From Ferruginibacter sp. (GTDB taxonomy: Bacteria > Bacteroidota > Bacteroidia > Chitinophagales > Chitinophagaceae): 64,000 nt of DNA. Location of the stretch: positions 62,001 through 126,000 of the forward strand of contig JAGOAX010000004.1 of assembly GCA_017983695.1 (NCBI GenBank), read 5' to 3'. Both the position numbers and the translations under genes were made by a program. Positions 53,282 through 62,884 of this stretch are shown in pieces; within the stretch, counting starts at the first letter, position 1; each line of letters starts with the position of its first letter. The notes below the pieces were generated by a model that saw only the letters and a program-made list of their open reading frames with translations, made no database searches and was not told the origin of the DNA.

Positions 53282-56200
53282 TTAGTTATTACCTCTTACC
53301 GGGTATGGTGGCCTGGCAGGTGTAACCGGTGGATTTTTTTCAAGTTCTTTTAATGCCACTTCAATTGCTTTTAATAATTGCGGATCATTACCTTTTATTA
53401 CTTCAGAAGGCGTTTGCTCTACTTCAATATCCGGTGCAACACCAACATTTTCTACAATAAAACCATCTTTTGTCCAGATAGCCACATTAGGTGCTGTTAC
53501 CGAACCACCATCAATAAATTCAGGGAATCCTAATATACCTACAAGGCCGCCCCAGGTACGTTTGCCCACCAAAGTTCCTACTTTAAACTTCCTGAACATC
53601 CACGGCAACATATCACCTCCCGATCCTGCAGTTTCATCAATCAGCATTACTTTAGGCCCCTGTATAGATGCACTTGGTGTTTTAAGGTCTTTACCATAAC
53701 GCATGTTCCAGTAAGCCTGGTGTGGGTTTAATAACAAGTTGATATAATAATCGGCCAGTTGTCCGCCGCCATTAAATCTTTCATCTACAATAATGGCTTT
53801 TCTGTTGGCCTGCGGATAAAAATATCTTTTAAAATAATCATGCCCAAGATCGGCTGTATTGGGTACATACACATAGGCTACCTGGCCGTTAGTGGCTTCC
53901 GTTACTTTTTTCAAATTGCCTTCCACCCAGTCACGGTTGCGTAGCGCCGATTCGTTTTCAATCGGAACAACTTTTACTGTTTTGGATGCTGCACCATCAG
54001 CAGTACTGCTTACAGTAAACTCTGTTATTTTGCCTGCAGTATTTTCAAAATAACGGTACAGGTCTTCCGTAGCTTTAACATCGTTACCGTTTACGGCTAT
54101 AATGTAATCACCTGTTTTTACATTTACACCAGGCTCGGTTAAAGGCGATTTTAAATTGGGGTTCCAGTTTAATCCGCCGTATATTTTTTTAATTTGATAA
54201 CGGTTGTTGTTTACGGTATAATCTGCACCCAATAAACCGCCGCTTACTCTTTGTGGGGTGTACAACTGATCACCGGGGTTTGAAATCCTGTGGTGGCCAA
54301 CTCCCAATTCGCTGCACATCCATTGTATCAAAAGATTTAAGTCACTCCTGCATGCCAGGTCGGGTAAAAAAGTTTCGTACTTTTTTTTAACTGCATTCCA
54401 GTTGGCGCCATGCATACCGGGATCGTAAAAATAATCCCTGTTTACACGCCATGCTTCTTCAAAAATATTTTTCCATTCTGTTGCAGGGTCGGTTTTTATT
54501 TGAATAGCCCCGGTATTAATATTCCCTTTACCGGGTGCAGGTTTACTGCCTGCATCTGTTACGACCCAGCTGTTACCAATGCTGTACAACATTTTTTTAC
54601 CGTCAGCAGAAATAATATATCCATCCATTGCAGTAACCTCTGCATCTTTACGGGCTTTTAAATCGTATTTATGTAACATGCCACTGCCCTGGTTGCTGGC
54701 AGGATAAACAACATAATATATTTCACCTTCTTTTCCTGCACCCAATTGCCCGAAATTATCTGCGGCAATGGGCAGGTCAACAATCCTGTTTTCAATACCA
54801 TCCCAATCAATACGCAACTGGTCATCTTTTTTATCAGGTGCGGCCGATTTTTTATCAGCTGATTTGCCCGCTGCTGCAGTATCTGGTTTTATAGCTTCTT
54901 CATCATTTTCTTTTGCAAAGGGAGAAATGGTTTCTTTTTGCAGTGTAACAAGGTAGATGGAATTGGTTGAGCGCATATCAGCATTAGATTGATCGAACCA
55001 ATTGATAACAGGTCCTGCATCAGTAGAGGCAAAAAAGTAAAGATATTTTCCGCTTTTATCAAACTTAGGGTCTGATGCATCGCTTAAACCATCTGTTAAC
55101 GCAAAGGATTTTTTCTGTTCTGTAGAATAGAGATAAACCCGTTTAAATTGTGTTTCGGTTATTTTAGTATAGGCAATCCATTTGGAATCGAATGACCAGC
55201 TGCCATGCATATACCGGAATGGGCCAGGTACATATAATTCATCTGCATCTATTTTTGTAATGGCGCCTGATGCAATATCCAAAACATAAAAATTTCTTGC
55301 ATTATCAGTAAAATTTATTTTTTTACTGTCAGGCGACCATTCGGGATAAGCATAAAATCCTGTACCGGTAAGCTTGAAAATCTTTGCTTCACCTTTCCCA
55401 TCCTGGGGTTTTAAGTACAACTGGTATTCGCCGCTGGCATCAGAAAAGTAGGCAATAGTTTTTCCGTCCGGCGACCAGGAAGGATATTTTTCATGTGCCC
55501 CGGTGGTTTGTGTAATATTCCTGTAATCCCCTTTTTCTGCAGGTGCAGTAATAATTTCACCACGGCTGTCGAAAACAACTCTGGCGCCTGTGGGAGAAAT
55601 ATCTCCGGCACGGATATAATCACCACCTCTTACAAAGCGGCCTCTTAATTCCAGTAAATCTGCAGCAATACCAATTTTTAATTTTGTTGCAGTAGTGCCA
55701 TTCAATGCATAGGTATGCAAATAGCCGGCCTGTTCAAAAACAATATTGCCATTTGAGGCACCGGCATTCAGCACCGGAAAATCTTTATACTTAGTTAACT
55801 GGTCAATTTTTTTTGTAGCTGTGTTGTAGGCAAATAAATTAAACTCTCCGTTACGGTCGCTTCTGAAATAAATGGTGTTACCAATCCACATTGGGCTTAC
55901 ATCATTACATCCTTCGGCAGGTTGAGGGATTTTTACAACACTTTTATCAGCAAAAGAAAAAATATGAATGATGGATATCGTACCGCCCCGGTAATGTTTC
56001 CATTGTTTAAATGCATCACTCAATGGTGTATAGGCCATATATTTTGCATCAGGCGAATAGTTTGCCCAAAAGGCATTGGGTATTTCTAACTGCGTAGCCA
56101 TGCCGCCTGTAACTGCAACTGTAAACAATTGAGCGTAGCGGCCGGTAAATACATTTCTTTGCGAAGCAAAGAGTACTGCTTTTCCATCAGGCGTAAATCC

Positions 56201-56554
56201 TCTTACAATGTCTGGCGAAGGATGCCAGGTAAGGCGTTTGGGTACACCGCCTTCAACCGGAATTGTAAATACATCTGTATTACCATCGTACTGTGCACTA
56301 AAAGCAATTGTTTTTCCATCGGGAGAAAATACGGGGCTTGATTCAACACCTCTGTCTATTGTTAACCTCCTGGGTTGCGATCCATCGGCTTTGGCCACCC
56401 ATAGATCTTCTGCATAAATAAAGGCAATATTATTTGCGCTTACAGCAGGTTGAGAAAGCATCCTTGTATCGGTATTATCAACTGCAAAAACCGGAGTGAT
56501 AAAACCCGAAATACAGAACAGCATAAAGCAATGAAATTGTTTACAGCGTTGCAT
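53282..56554 (-). CDS. Secreted tricorn-like S41 protease
   Basis: 1090 residues with a signal peptide (CFMLFCISGFITPVFA). A TolB/WD40-like beta-propeller region (about 35-330) and a second propeller (about 330-690) carry repeats such as SPVFSPDGKTIAFSA, YPSWSPDGKTIAYFSD and YPEWSPDSKKINFTD. A PDZ domain (about 770-855, GVNVKTGDYIIAVNGNDV) leads to the S41 domain, where the nucleophile Ser lies in DETAGSGGDML (about 978), after IIVDERFNGGGQLADYY. The layout is that of the tricorn protease, which trims peptides into short pieces. Monocistronic with its own terminator. Confidence 0.93.
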   Translation of the reverse strand: MQRCKQFHCFMLFCISGFITPVFAVDNTDTRMLSQPAVSANNIAFIYAEDLWVAKADGSQPRRLTIDRGVESSPVFSPDGKTIAFSAQYDGNTDVFTIPVEGGVPKRLTWHPSPDIVRGFTPDGKAVLFASQRNVFTGRYAQLFTVAVTGGMATQLEIPNAFWANYSPDAKYMAYTPLSDAFKQWKHYRGGTISIIHIFSFADKSVVKIPQPAEGCNDVSPMWIGNTIYFRSDRNGEFNLFAYNTATKKIDQLTKYKDFPVLNAGASNGNIVFEQAGYLHTYALNGTTATKLKIGIAADLLELRGRFVRGGDYIRAGDISPTGARVVFDSRGEIITAPAEKGDYRNITQTTGAHEKYPSWSPDGKTIAYFSDASGEYQLYLKPQDGKGEAKIFKLTGTGFYAYPEWSPDSKKINFTDNARNFYVLDIASGAITKIDADELYVPGPFRYMHGSWSFDSKWIAYTKITETQFKRVYLYSTEQKKSFALTDGLSDASDPKFDKSGKYLYFFASTDAGPVINWFDQSNADMRSTNSIYLVTLQKETISPFAKENDEEAIKPDTAAAGKSADKKSAAPDKKDDQLRIDWDGIENRIVDLPIAADNFGQLGAGKEGEIYYVVYPASNQGSGMLHKYDLKARKDAEVTAMDGYIISADGKKMLYSIGNSWVVTDAGSKPAPGKGNINTGAIQIKTDPATEWKNIFEEAWRVNRDYFYDPGMHGANWNAVKKKYETFLPDLACRSDLNLLIQWMCSELGVGHHRISNPGDQLYTPQRVSGGLLGADYTVNNNRYQIKKIYGGLNWNPNLKSPLTEPGVNVKTGDYIIAVNGNDVKATEDLYRYFENTAGKITEFTVSSTADGAASKTVKVVPIENESALRNRDWVEGNLKKVTEATNGQVAYVYVPNTADLGHDYFKRYFYPQANRKAIIVDERFNGGGQLADYYINLLLNPHQAYWNMRYGKDLKTPSASIQGPKVMLIDETAGSGGDMLPWMFRKFKVGTLVGKRTWGGLVGILGFPEFIDGGSVTAPNVAIWTKDGFIVENVGVAPDIEVEQTPSEVIKGNDPQLLKAIEVALKELEKNPPVTPARPPYPVRGNN

Positions 56555-56668
56555 AGTTTTTAGTTAAGAGTGAAGAAAATCAGGGTTATAATATTAGATA
56601 CAAAAAATGAGAATCCAAAATTTGATTTTGCAGATATGGGCTATTTGCAGCTGCAAACATGCACTACT

Positions 56669-57649
56669 TTATCGGATGATATTTTTTTGTACACCTTCCT
56701 TGGTAATAATGACGGGTTTAATAAATCCCTGTTCATCAAAATACATGTTGTCAATACAGGTTTCTCTTGAATTACCATCTGTTTCGGTCAATGGCCGGCG
56801 GTGGTAAACGATATACCATTTATCCTGCCCGGGCATTTTAATTACGGAATGATGCCCTGCACCGGTAGCAATTTTTGCATCCTGCTGTAATATTTTACCA
56901 ATACGCATAAATGGCCCAAGCGGATTATCGGCTATGGCATAAGCCACACTGTAATCGGGGCCAGTCCACCCACCTTCAGACCACATGAGGTAATATTTTT
57001 TATTGCGGATGAACATGAACGGACCTTCAACATAACCGGCAGGTGTTATCTCTTTAAAGGTGGTACTGTCATTAAAAGAAATAAAGCCGGTAAAATCATT
57101 GTTGAGTTTTGCAATATTGCAATGCTGCCATCCACCGTAAATAAGGTAATGCTGACCGTTGGTATCTTTAAAAACAAACTGATCGATAGGCTGTGCGCCG
57201 TTATAAAATTTATCTACCAGCGGTTTTCCTAAATGATCTTTAAACGGCCCTTCCGGTTTATTTGCAACGGCAACACCAATACCGCCATATTGCTGGTTGT
57301 TTTGTATATCATTAGCACCAAAGAATAAATAATACTTTCCTTTTTTTTCAACAATTGATGGAGCCCACATGGCCCGCTTTGCCCATTTAACCGAAGCGGT
57401 ATCAAGGATACGATGATGTTTTGTCCAGTGTATAAGATCGGGAGATGAAAAAGCATCTAAGAAAACCTGTTGGTTATATTTTGCAGAATAAGTAGGGTAT
57501 ATCCAGTACTTCTTTTTAAAAATAATTCCTTCAGGGTCGGCATACCACCCGGCAAAAACGGGATTTCCGGATAAACTGTCCTTATTTTTTTGTGCGAAGA
57601 CGGGATTGATAAAAATTAATCCGATAATGACCGGCAGTATTTTTTTCAT
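56669..57649 (-). CDS. Secreted GH43 glycosidase
   Basis: 326 residues with a signal peptide (MKKILPVIIGLIFINPVFAQ). The five-bladed GH43 propeller starts with PVFAGWYADPEGII (catalytic Asp in WYADP), then FSSPDLIHWTKHH, MWAPSIVEKKGKYYLFFGAN (Asp/Glu blade), GYVEGPFMFIRNKKYYLMWS (catalytic Glu in EGPF) and TGAGHHSVIKMPGQDKWYI. GH43 enzymes are arabinofuranosidases, xylosidases or arabinanases; the specificity is not clear. A perfect 20-bp palindrome lies 3 nt upstream of the start codon. Confidence 0.93.
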   Translation of the reverse strand: MKKILPVIIGLIFINPVFAQKNKDSLSGNPVFAGWYADPEGIIFKKKYWIYPTYSAKYNQQVFLDAFSSPDLIHWTKHHRILDTASVKWAKRAMWAPSIVEKKGKYYLFFGANDIQNNQQYGGIGVAVANKPEGPFKDHLGKPLVDKFYNGAQPIDQFVFKDTNGQHYLIYGGWQHCNIAKLNNDFTGFISFNDSTTFKEITPAGYVEGPFMFIRNKKYYLMWSEGGWTGPDYSVAYAIADNPLGPFMRIGKILQQDAKIATGAGHHSVIKMPGQDKWYIVYHRRPLTETDGNSRETCIDNMYFDEQGFIKPVIITKEGVQKNIIR

Positions 57650-57652
57650 GGT

Positions 57653-57672
57653 TTACCTTAAATTTAAGGTAA
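57653..57672. promoter_or_regulatory. Perfect 20-bp palindrome at the GH43 start (operator candidate)
   Basis: TTACCTTAAA followed directly by its reverse complement, centred at 57662/57663. It is 3 nt from the GH43 start codon and about 60 nt upstream of the divergent ThuA promoter. Symmetry fits binding of a dimeric repressor or activator, or a loop-less RNA stem in the GH43 leader. Confidence 0.5.
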
Positions 57673-57729
57673 GATAATATTTTATTGGAATTGACAAAAC
57701 AGATTTGTATGATATAGATAAACGCCCCT

Positions 57730-57737
57730 TATCTTTG
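57730..57737 (+). promoter_or_regulatory. -7 promoter box (TATCTTTG) for the ThuA gene
   Basis: TATCTTTG matches TAnnTTTG exactly, 28 nt before the ATG at 57766. A TTTG at 57704-57707 lies 22 nt upstream, near the expected -33 position. Confidence 0.6.
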
Positions 57738-57765
57738 TTATACTACAGTAACTTTTGCTGATAAA

Positions 57766-58542
57766 ATGAATAGTATGAAAAATTTAAAAACGGTTTTGGT
57801 TTTAGTTGTTACCCATGTCTTTTTATTTACAACTTCGCTGGCGCAGGAAAAGAAACAATTCAATGCATTGCTGGTTACTAAAACAGCAGGCTGGCATCAT
57901 GAGTCAATAAATGAAGGGGTTACTGCAATTAAAGAACTGGCCACACGTAATTTTTTTAATGTGCAATGGCACCAGGAAGGTTCAACAGTAACTGATAAGT
58001 ATCTTGAAAACTTCCAGGTAATTATATTTTTAAATACTACCGGCGATATTTTTAAGGAAGATGAACAAAAGGCAATTGAAAAATTTATAAAAGCCGGTAA
58101 AGGTTTTGTAGGCATACACAGTGCATCGGATACAGAGTATGGCTGGGAATGGTACACAAAACTTGTAGGCAGGATGTTTAAAATTCACCCTGCAATACAA
58201 ACGGCAAAATTAAGATTAACAGAAAATAAATTTTCCGGCCTGGATCAATTTACAGATGGACAATTCTGGACAGATGAGTGGTATGAGTTTAGCCCCGAAA
58301 CTACAACGGATTTAAAGTATATACTGGCTGTTGACGAAAGTTCTTACAATGCAAAAGTGCAATGGGGAGAAAAGAAAGGCGAGGGGATGGGAAGTTTTCA
58401 TCCTGTTGCCTGGTATCATGATTATGATGGCGGACGTTCTTTTTACACAGCATTAGGGCATATGCCTGCAGTGTACAGCGAGCCTGCATTTTTAAATCAT
58501 ATTTACGCAGGAATATATTGGGCTGCTACAGGCAAAAAATAA
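57766..58542 (+). CDS. Secreted ThuA-domain protein
   Basis: 258 residues; ATG 57766 or 57775 both keep the signal peptide (TVLVLVVTHVFLFTTSLAQ). The ThuA domain, a glutamine-amidotransferase-like fold linked to trehalose use, is shown by ALLVTKTAGWHHESINEGVT, FLNTTGDIFKEDEQKAIEKF, KGFVGIHSASDTEYGWEWY, HPVAWYHDYDGGRSFYTALG and IYAGIYWAATGK. It may cleave or modify a sugar ketone or act in 3-keto-glycoside breakdown. It converges on the Gluconate-2-dehydrogenase subunit gene with a 1-nt gap between stops. Confidence 0.9.
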   Translation: MNSMKNLKTVLVLVVTHVFLFTTSLAQEKKQFNALLVTKTAGWHHESINEGVTAIKELATRNFFNVQWHQEGSTVTDKYLENFQVIIFLNTTGDIFKEDEQKAIEKFIKAGKGFVGIHSASDTEYGWEWYTKLVGRMFKIHPAIQTAKLRLTENKFSGLDQFTDGQFWTDEWYEFSPETTTDLKYILAVDESSYNAKVQWGEKKGEGMGSFHPVAWYHDYDGGRSFYTALGHMPAVYSEPAFLNHIYAGIYWAATGKK

Positions 58543-58543
58543 A

Positions 58544-59107
58544 TCAGGTAGCCCAGGCTTTATCGCCTTTTTTATAAGGATAATCACCATCGAATTTTAG
58601 GGGTATAGCTTTGTAACGCAATACTTCTGTAGCACCGATCTTAGAAGTAAAGAAACCCAGTAAGCTCAATTGCTTCATCATGGTAAAATAATGAGAAGGC
58701 TCACCTTCTTTTTTATTTTTTTGATAAGCTTTTGCTGCTGCATCAATAGTAATTAAAAGAGCAGTGCGTTGCTCAGGTGTTGCAGCTGTAAAAGATTTTC
58801 CGGTATCTTTTTTACAGGCTTCATTTAATAGCGCAATACCTTTGTGAAATACCTGCTGGTTATCGGGATTGTAAGTATTGTTCACCATCCGCTCTATAAA
58901 CTTACCAACGCCGGCAGCTTTTGCACCGGGTGTTTTTGTTGCAGGTAAAATGGTGTCGGCTACTTCATCTAAAAATAAAATATCTGTTTTGCTGAACGCA
59001 ATACCGCCAACTTCATCTTCGGCATTGCAGCCCGTTAATAAGCCACCGCCAATAAATGCGCCACCAGTAAGCAGGGCAATCATTTTTATTAGTTCTCTTC
59101 TTTCCAT
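58544..59107 (-). CDS. Gluconate 2-dehydrogenase subunit 3-family protein
   Basis: 187 residues with a Tat-like or lipoprotein N-terminus (MERRELIKMIALLTGG, then LLTGC). The family block LDEVADTILPATKTPGAKAA, GVGKFIERMV and VFHKGIALLNEACKK is clear. Such small subunits pair with a GMC flavoprotein to oxidise sugars in the periplasm. The GMC gene is 84 nt upstream on the same strand, so they form the expected pair. Confidence 0.9.
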   Translation of the reverse strand: MERRELIKMIALLTGGAFIGGGLLTGCNAEDEVGGIAFSKTDILFLDEVADTILPATKTPGAKAAGVGKFIERMVNNTYNPDNQQVFHKGIALLNEACKKDTGKSFTAATPEQRTALLITIDAAAKAYQKNKKEGEPSHYFTMMKQLSLLGFFTSKIGATEVLRYKAIPLKFDGDYPYKKGDKAWAT

Positions 59108-59191
59108 GTTTTAAAGTTATAAGTTGTAAGTTTTAAGTTATAAGTGGTGAAGTGCTTTACTCATTATTTATAATTCATAACTCATAATTTT

Positions 59192-60907
59192 TTAAAGGTT
59201 TCCTTTTTTTAATTCACTTACTGCAAAGTCTGCAGCTCTTGCTGTTAATGCCATATAAGTTAAAGATGGATTTACACAGGAAGCTGAGGTCATGGCAGCG
59301 CCATCAGTAACAAATACATTTTTTGCATCCCATACCTGGTTAGTGCTGTTGAGTACAGATGTTTTGGCATCTTTACCCATACGTGCCGTACCCATTTCGT
59401 GAATGCCATGCCCCATTGCATGGCCGCTGTCGTACGTATGTACGTCTTTAACACCTGCATTTTCCAGCATGGCAACAGCTTCTTTTAAAATGTCTTTACG
59501 CATTTTCATTTCGTTCTCCTTTAATTCTGCATCCATCGACAATACCGGTAACCCCCATTTATCTTTTTTATTTTTATCCAGTGTAATTTTATTTTCATGA
59601 TAAGGCAATACTTCGCCAAAGCCGGTCATCCCAATTTGCCAGCCGCCCGGTTCTGCAATAGCATCTTTAAAATCGCCGCCAATATTCATTTCGGCAATTT
59701 CTCTACCCCAACCGGATCTGCTTGCACCGCCCTGGAAGCCATAACCACGAAGAAAATCTCTTTTATCGCCATAAAGATTGGCAAACCTTGTTAAGTATAT
59801 GCCATTGGCTCTTCTGCCATAAATATATTTGTCTTCAAATCCTTCTACTTTACCCGAGGCGCCAAGATTGTAATGATGGTCCATAATATTATGTCCTAAC
59901 TCACCGCTACTGCTGCCCAAACCATCGGGCCAAATTTCTGTAGCCGAATTCATTAACACCCATGCTGAGTTTAATGCCGATGCATTTACAAATACAATCT
60001 TACTGAAGTACTCGTAGGTTTTATTGTTCTCTGCATCCAGCACTTCCACACCTTTTGCTTTTTGGGTGTCTTTATCGTAAATAATTTTTGTAACAATTGA
60101 AAATGGCCTTACGGTTAAATTACCTGTTGCAGTTGCGGCGGGTAATGTAGATGATTGTGTGCTGAAATAAGCACCAAAAGGGCAACCTTCCCAGCAACGG
60201 TTTCTAAACTGGCAGGCAGTTCTTGCTTGCAGCGGTGCAGTTAAATTTGCAACCCTGCCAATGATCATATGCCGTTGGTTGTTGTAATGTTTTTTTAAAC
60301 GGGCAGCTACATCTTTTTCAACCACGTTCAAATCCATCGGCGGTAAAAACTGTCCATCTGGTAAATGAGGTAATCCTTCTATTGATCCACTGATGCCTGC
60401 AAATTTTTCAACATGATCGTACCAGGGTGCAATGTCTTTATATCTTATAGGCCAGTCCACGCCGTGACCATCCTGGGCATTTGCTTCAAAATCAAAATCG
60501 CTCCAGCGATAACTTTGCCTGCCCCAAATTGTAGAGCGGCCGCCAAGGCGGTAACTGCGCCACCAGGTAAATGGTTTCACTTCTGTGTATGGCGATTCAA
60601 TTTCATTGGCCCATGCATCCATTACGCCTTCGTTTGCAGCCCAGCCACGATGTATTACCGGGTAATCTTTTCTTTGCTGCTCGGTTGTGCGGCCGGCATA
60701 TTCAAAATCCCAGGGTTCTTTTGTGGCGTTTTTATAATCTTTAATATGCTGGTGGTCTTTACCACGTTCCAGCATCAAAACTTTCAATCCTTTTTCTGTA
60801 AGTTCTTTGGCAGCCCAGCCTCCGCTGATGCCCGAGCCAATTACTATAGCATCGTAAGTGTTTTGTGCAGTTGCTCTATTGTTGAGGTTAGTGGTATCGT
60901 TTGGCAT
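59192..60907 (-). CDS. GMC-family FAD-dependent sugar/alcohol oxidoreductase
   Basis: 571 residues. The FAD-binding fold begins with YDAIVIGSGISGGWAAKELT and LKVLMLERG. GGRSTIWGRQSYRWSDFDF and WRSY are GMC-type. The Cys-rich ACQFRNRCWEGCPFG suggests structural disulfides or a metal site in this subgroup. The C-terminal active-site region has GHAMGHGIHEMGTARMG and FVTDGAAMTSASCVNPSLTYM. It would oxidise a sugar or polyol, passing electrons via the subunit-3 partner just downstream to a cytochrome. Some homologues form 3-keto-glycosides, which fits a neighbouring ThuA gene. Confidence 0.93.
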   Translation of the reverse strand: MPNDTTNLNNRATAQNTYDAIVIGSGISGGWAAKELTEKGLKVLMLERGKDHQHIKDYKNATKEPWDFEYAGRTTEQQRKDYPVIHRGWAANEGVMDAWANEIESPYTEVKPFTWWRSYRLGGRSTIWGRQSYRWSDFDFEANAQDGHGVDWPIRYKDIAPWYDHVEKFAGISGSIEGLPHLPDGQFLPPMDLNVVEKDVAARLKKHYNNQRHMIIGRVANLTAPLQARTACQFRNRCWEGCPFGAYFSTQSSTLPAATATGNLTVRPFSIVTKIIYDKDTQKAKGVEVLDAENNKTYEYFSKIVFVNASALNSAWVLMNSATEIWPDGLGSSSGELGHNIMDHHYNLGASGKVEGFEDKYIYGRRANGIYLTRFANLYGDKRDFLRGYGFQGGASRSGWGREIAEMNIGGDFKDAIAEPGGWQIGMTGFGEVLPYHENKITLDKNKKDKWGLPVLSMDAELKENEMKMRKDILKEAVAMLENAGVKDVHTYDSGHAMGHGIHEMGTARMGKDAKTSVLNSTNQVWDAKNVFVTDGAAMTSASCVNPSLTYMALTARAADFAVSELKKGNL

Positions 60908-60956
60908 CGTTAGATATTTTGTTTAAAAAAGAATTCAGTCTCTAAGATAGCTTTAT

Positions 60957-62789
60957 TTATAATTCAAATTCCCATACGGTCCTGTAATTTCCATATTTTT
61001 CAATATAGGTTAAAAAACTATTGTAAAAAGCATCGGCACCAATAGTGGCACTGTCGCCAATTACAAACAGTTGTTCTTTTGCACGGGTAATGGCAACATT
61101 CATCCTGCGGTAATCTTTTAAAAACCCAATATCACCATCATCATTGCTCCGCACTAAAGATAAAATGATGATCTCTTTTTCCTGCCCCTGGAAACTGTCA
61201 ATGGTACTGATACGTATCTCTTTTGGCAATATTTCCTTAGCCGCTGTTACCTGCCCTGCATAAGGAGAAATGAAAGCCGTTGCCAGCGGGTTTAATAATT
61301 CAGTTGCCATCAGTTTTTGCACAACTTGTAATTCCCCTTCGTTTTGTAAACTCATACCATCGCTGCCATGCACTTCGTTAAAGCCGGAGCCGGCGGTGTC
61401 GATAAAAGTAATATGTGTGCCGGTATTGGTAAGCTGTGCCGCTGTTTGCAAAAGGCCATCATAAAAATAATTACTGCTAAAGCCTGCAATGGCCTGCTTC
61501 ATCCGGTATTGGGTGTTTAATAAATAAACGTTTTTTACGCTTGTTATACTGATTTCTAAAATGGATTTATTTAAACCCAAACGGGAAGCTTCATTGCTTA
61601 ATACCGTAGGTGGCAGCTGTAAATGATCGCCAGCCAGTACGTATTTTTGTGCTAACGGAAAAATTGTCCATGCCAATGGTTCAATACATTGCCCGGCTTC
61701 ATCAATCAGCAGTGTATGAAAAGTAATGTTATTGATCTTTGCATCGTACAAGCCAACAGGCGTACCTAAAATTACATCGGCCTCGTTAAACAATTTTTCT
61801 TCGTTGTATGCCTGCAATTTTTTTATTTCAGTCCTTATATTTTTTACTTCTTTAAATAAAAGGTTGCGCTGTTCTCTTTCGGCTTTACCAAAACTCCGTT
61901 TGTATTTCAATGCCATCTTCCTGAATTCCTCAGCCCTTATTTTTAATTGCTTTATTTCTTTTTGCTGTTTACTGTTAGCTAATCTTCCTTCCGGTGTATG
62001 TTGAAATATGGTTTCATCAACCTTGCTGGTATTACCTACTCTTAATACTGCAACGTTTTGTGCAATCAACCCTTTGGCAATATTATCGACAGCTGTGTTG
62101 CTGGGTGCAGCAACCAATATTTTTTCACCGGCTTTTATTAATTGCACAATTCCTTCAATAAGTGTGGTGGTTTTGCCTGTACCAGGCGGGCCATGTACAA
62201 TGGTGATATTTTCATTTTGTGTAATTGCAATTACCGCCTGCTGCTGACTTTCATTTAATTTTTTGTTACGAAAATCAAGTGAAGCAATTGCTGTTGCAGT
62301 TTGAACAGCTGCAGCATCACCATGCAACTGTTCAAATAATTTGTATAAGGGCTTATTATTTTCAAGATCGTTCAACACCGTTTTCATAATTGTGGTGGTG
62401 CGCTGATCGGGTGCTAATTTAATGCCCACGCCATCATCTTCAATCCAGTCAGGAAAGTCGGGAGCAAACAGGCGGAACTCACCTGTTTTTCCGTCTAAAC
62501 TTATCAATACACCTTTTACAGGTTCTTCTCCTGTGCAAAAACATTCAATGGCAGCACCGTCTTTAAAAAGATTGGTTTCTGTGGGGAAATTTAAACGAAA
62601 ACTGATCTCGGGATAATCGGCATAACCAAAATTTTTCCTGGTAACAACAATGGGATGTATGGCCAAACCTTCAGCCTTTAATGATTTTAAAGTATGCTGT
62701 TGATCTAAACTATATCTTTTTACCTGCTCTTTTTCCTCCAGTTCAATACACCGGATCAAATTTTTAATATGTGCATCTGTTACTGGCAT
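60957..62789 (-). CDS. UPF1/IGHMBP2-like superfamily 1 helicase
   Basis: 610 residues, cytoplasmic. The N-terminal region (about 1-190) is an OB-like beta-barrel insert. The helicase core has Walker A HGPPGTGKTTTLIEGI (near 200), VAAPSNTAVDNIA, Walker B LIDEAGQCIEPL, AGDHLQLPPTV, TQYRMKQAIAGF, ISTIDSFQGQEKEIIILSLV and NVAITRAKEQLFVIGD. This is the SF1B 5'-3' UPF1/IGHMBP2 family, acting on RNA or DNA. A coiled-coil-like insert (about 270-330, rich in K, R, E) lies between motifs. Monocistronic. Confidence 0.94.
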   Translation of the reverse strand: MPVTDAHIKNLIRCIELEEKEQVKRYSLDQQHTLKSLKAEGLAIHPIVVTRKNFGYADYPEISFRLNFPTETNLFKDGAAIECFCTGEEPVKGVLISLDGKTGEFRLFAPDFPDWIEDDGVGIKLAPDQRTTTIMKTVLNDLENNKPLYKLFEQLHGDAAAVQTATAIASLDFRNKKLNESQQQAVIAITQNENITIVHGPPGTGKTTTLIEGIVQLIKAGEKILVAAPSNTAVDNIAKGLIAQNVAVLRVGNTSKVDETIFQHTPEGRLANSKQQKEIKQLKIRAEEFRKMALKYKRSFGKAEREQRNLLFKEVKNIRTEIKKLQAYNEEKLFNEADVILGTPVGLYDAKINNITFHTLLIDEAGQCIEPLAWTIFPLAQKYVLAGDHLQLPPTVLSNEASRLGLNKSILEISITSVKNVYLLNTQYRMKQAIAGFSSNYFYDGLLQTAAQLTNTGTHITFIDTAGSGFNEVHGSDGMSLQNEGELQVVQKLMATELLNPLATAFISPYAGQVTAAKEILPKEIRISTIDSFQGQEKEIIILSLVRSNDDGDIGFLKDYRRMNVAITRAKEQLFVIGDSATIGADAFYNSFLTYIEKYGNYRTVWEFEL

Positions 62790-62884
62790 ATTGTGAAAAT
62801 AGGCAGGATGGCAGGAATAAAAAAATATGCACCGGTTTAAATTATTATTAGTTTTACAGTATTAAAATATTAAAATACTGATTT

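Noticed and set aside
59108..59190. AT-rich near-repeats (TTATAAGT, ATAATTCATAACTCATAA) between the GMC and subunit-3 genes
   Set aside because: Short and imperfect; probably a common AT-rich Bacteroidota spacer. I could not define arms or a structure.
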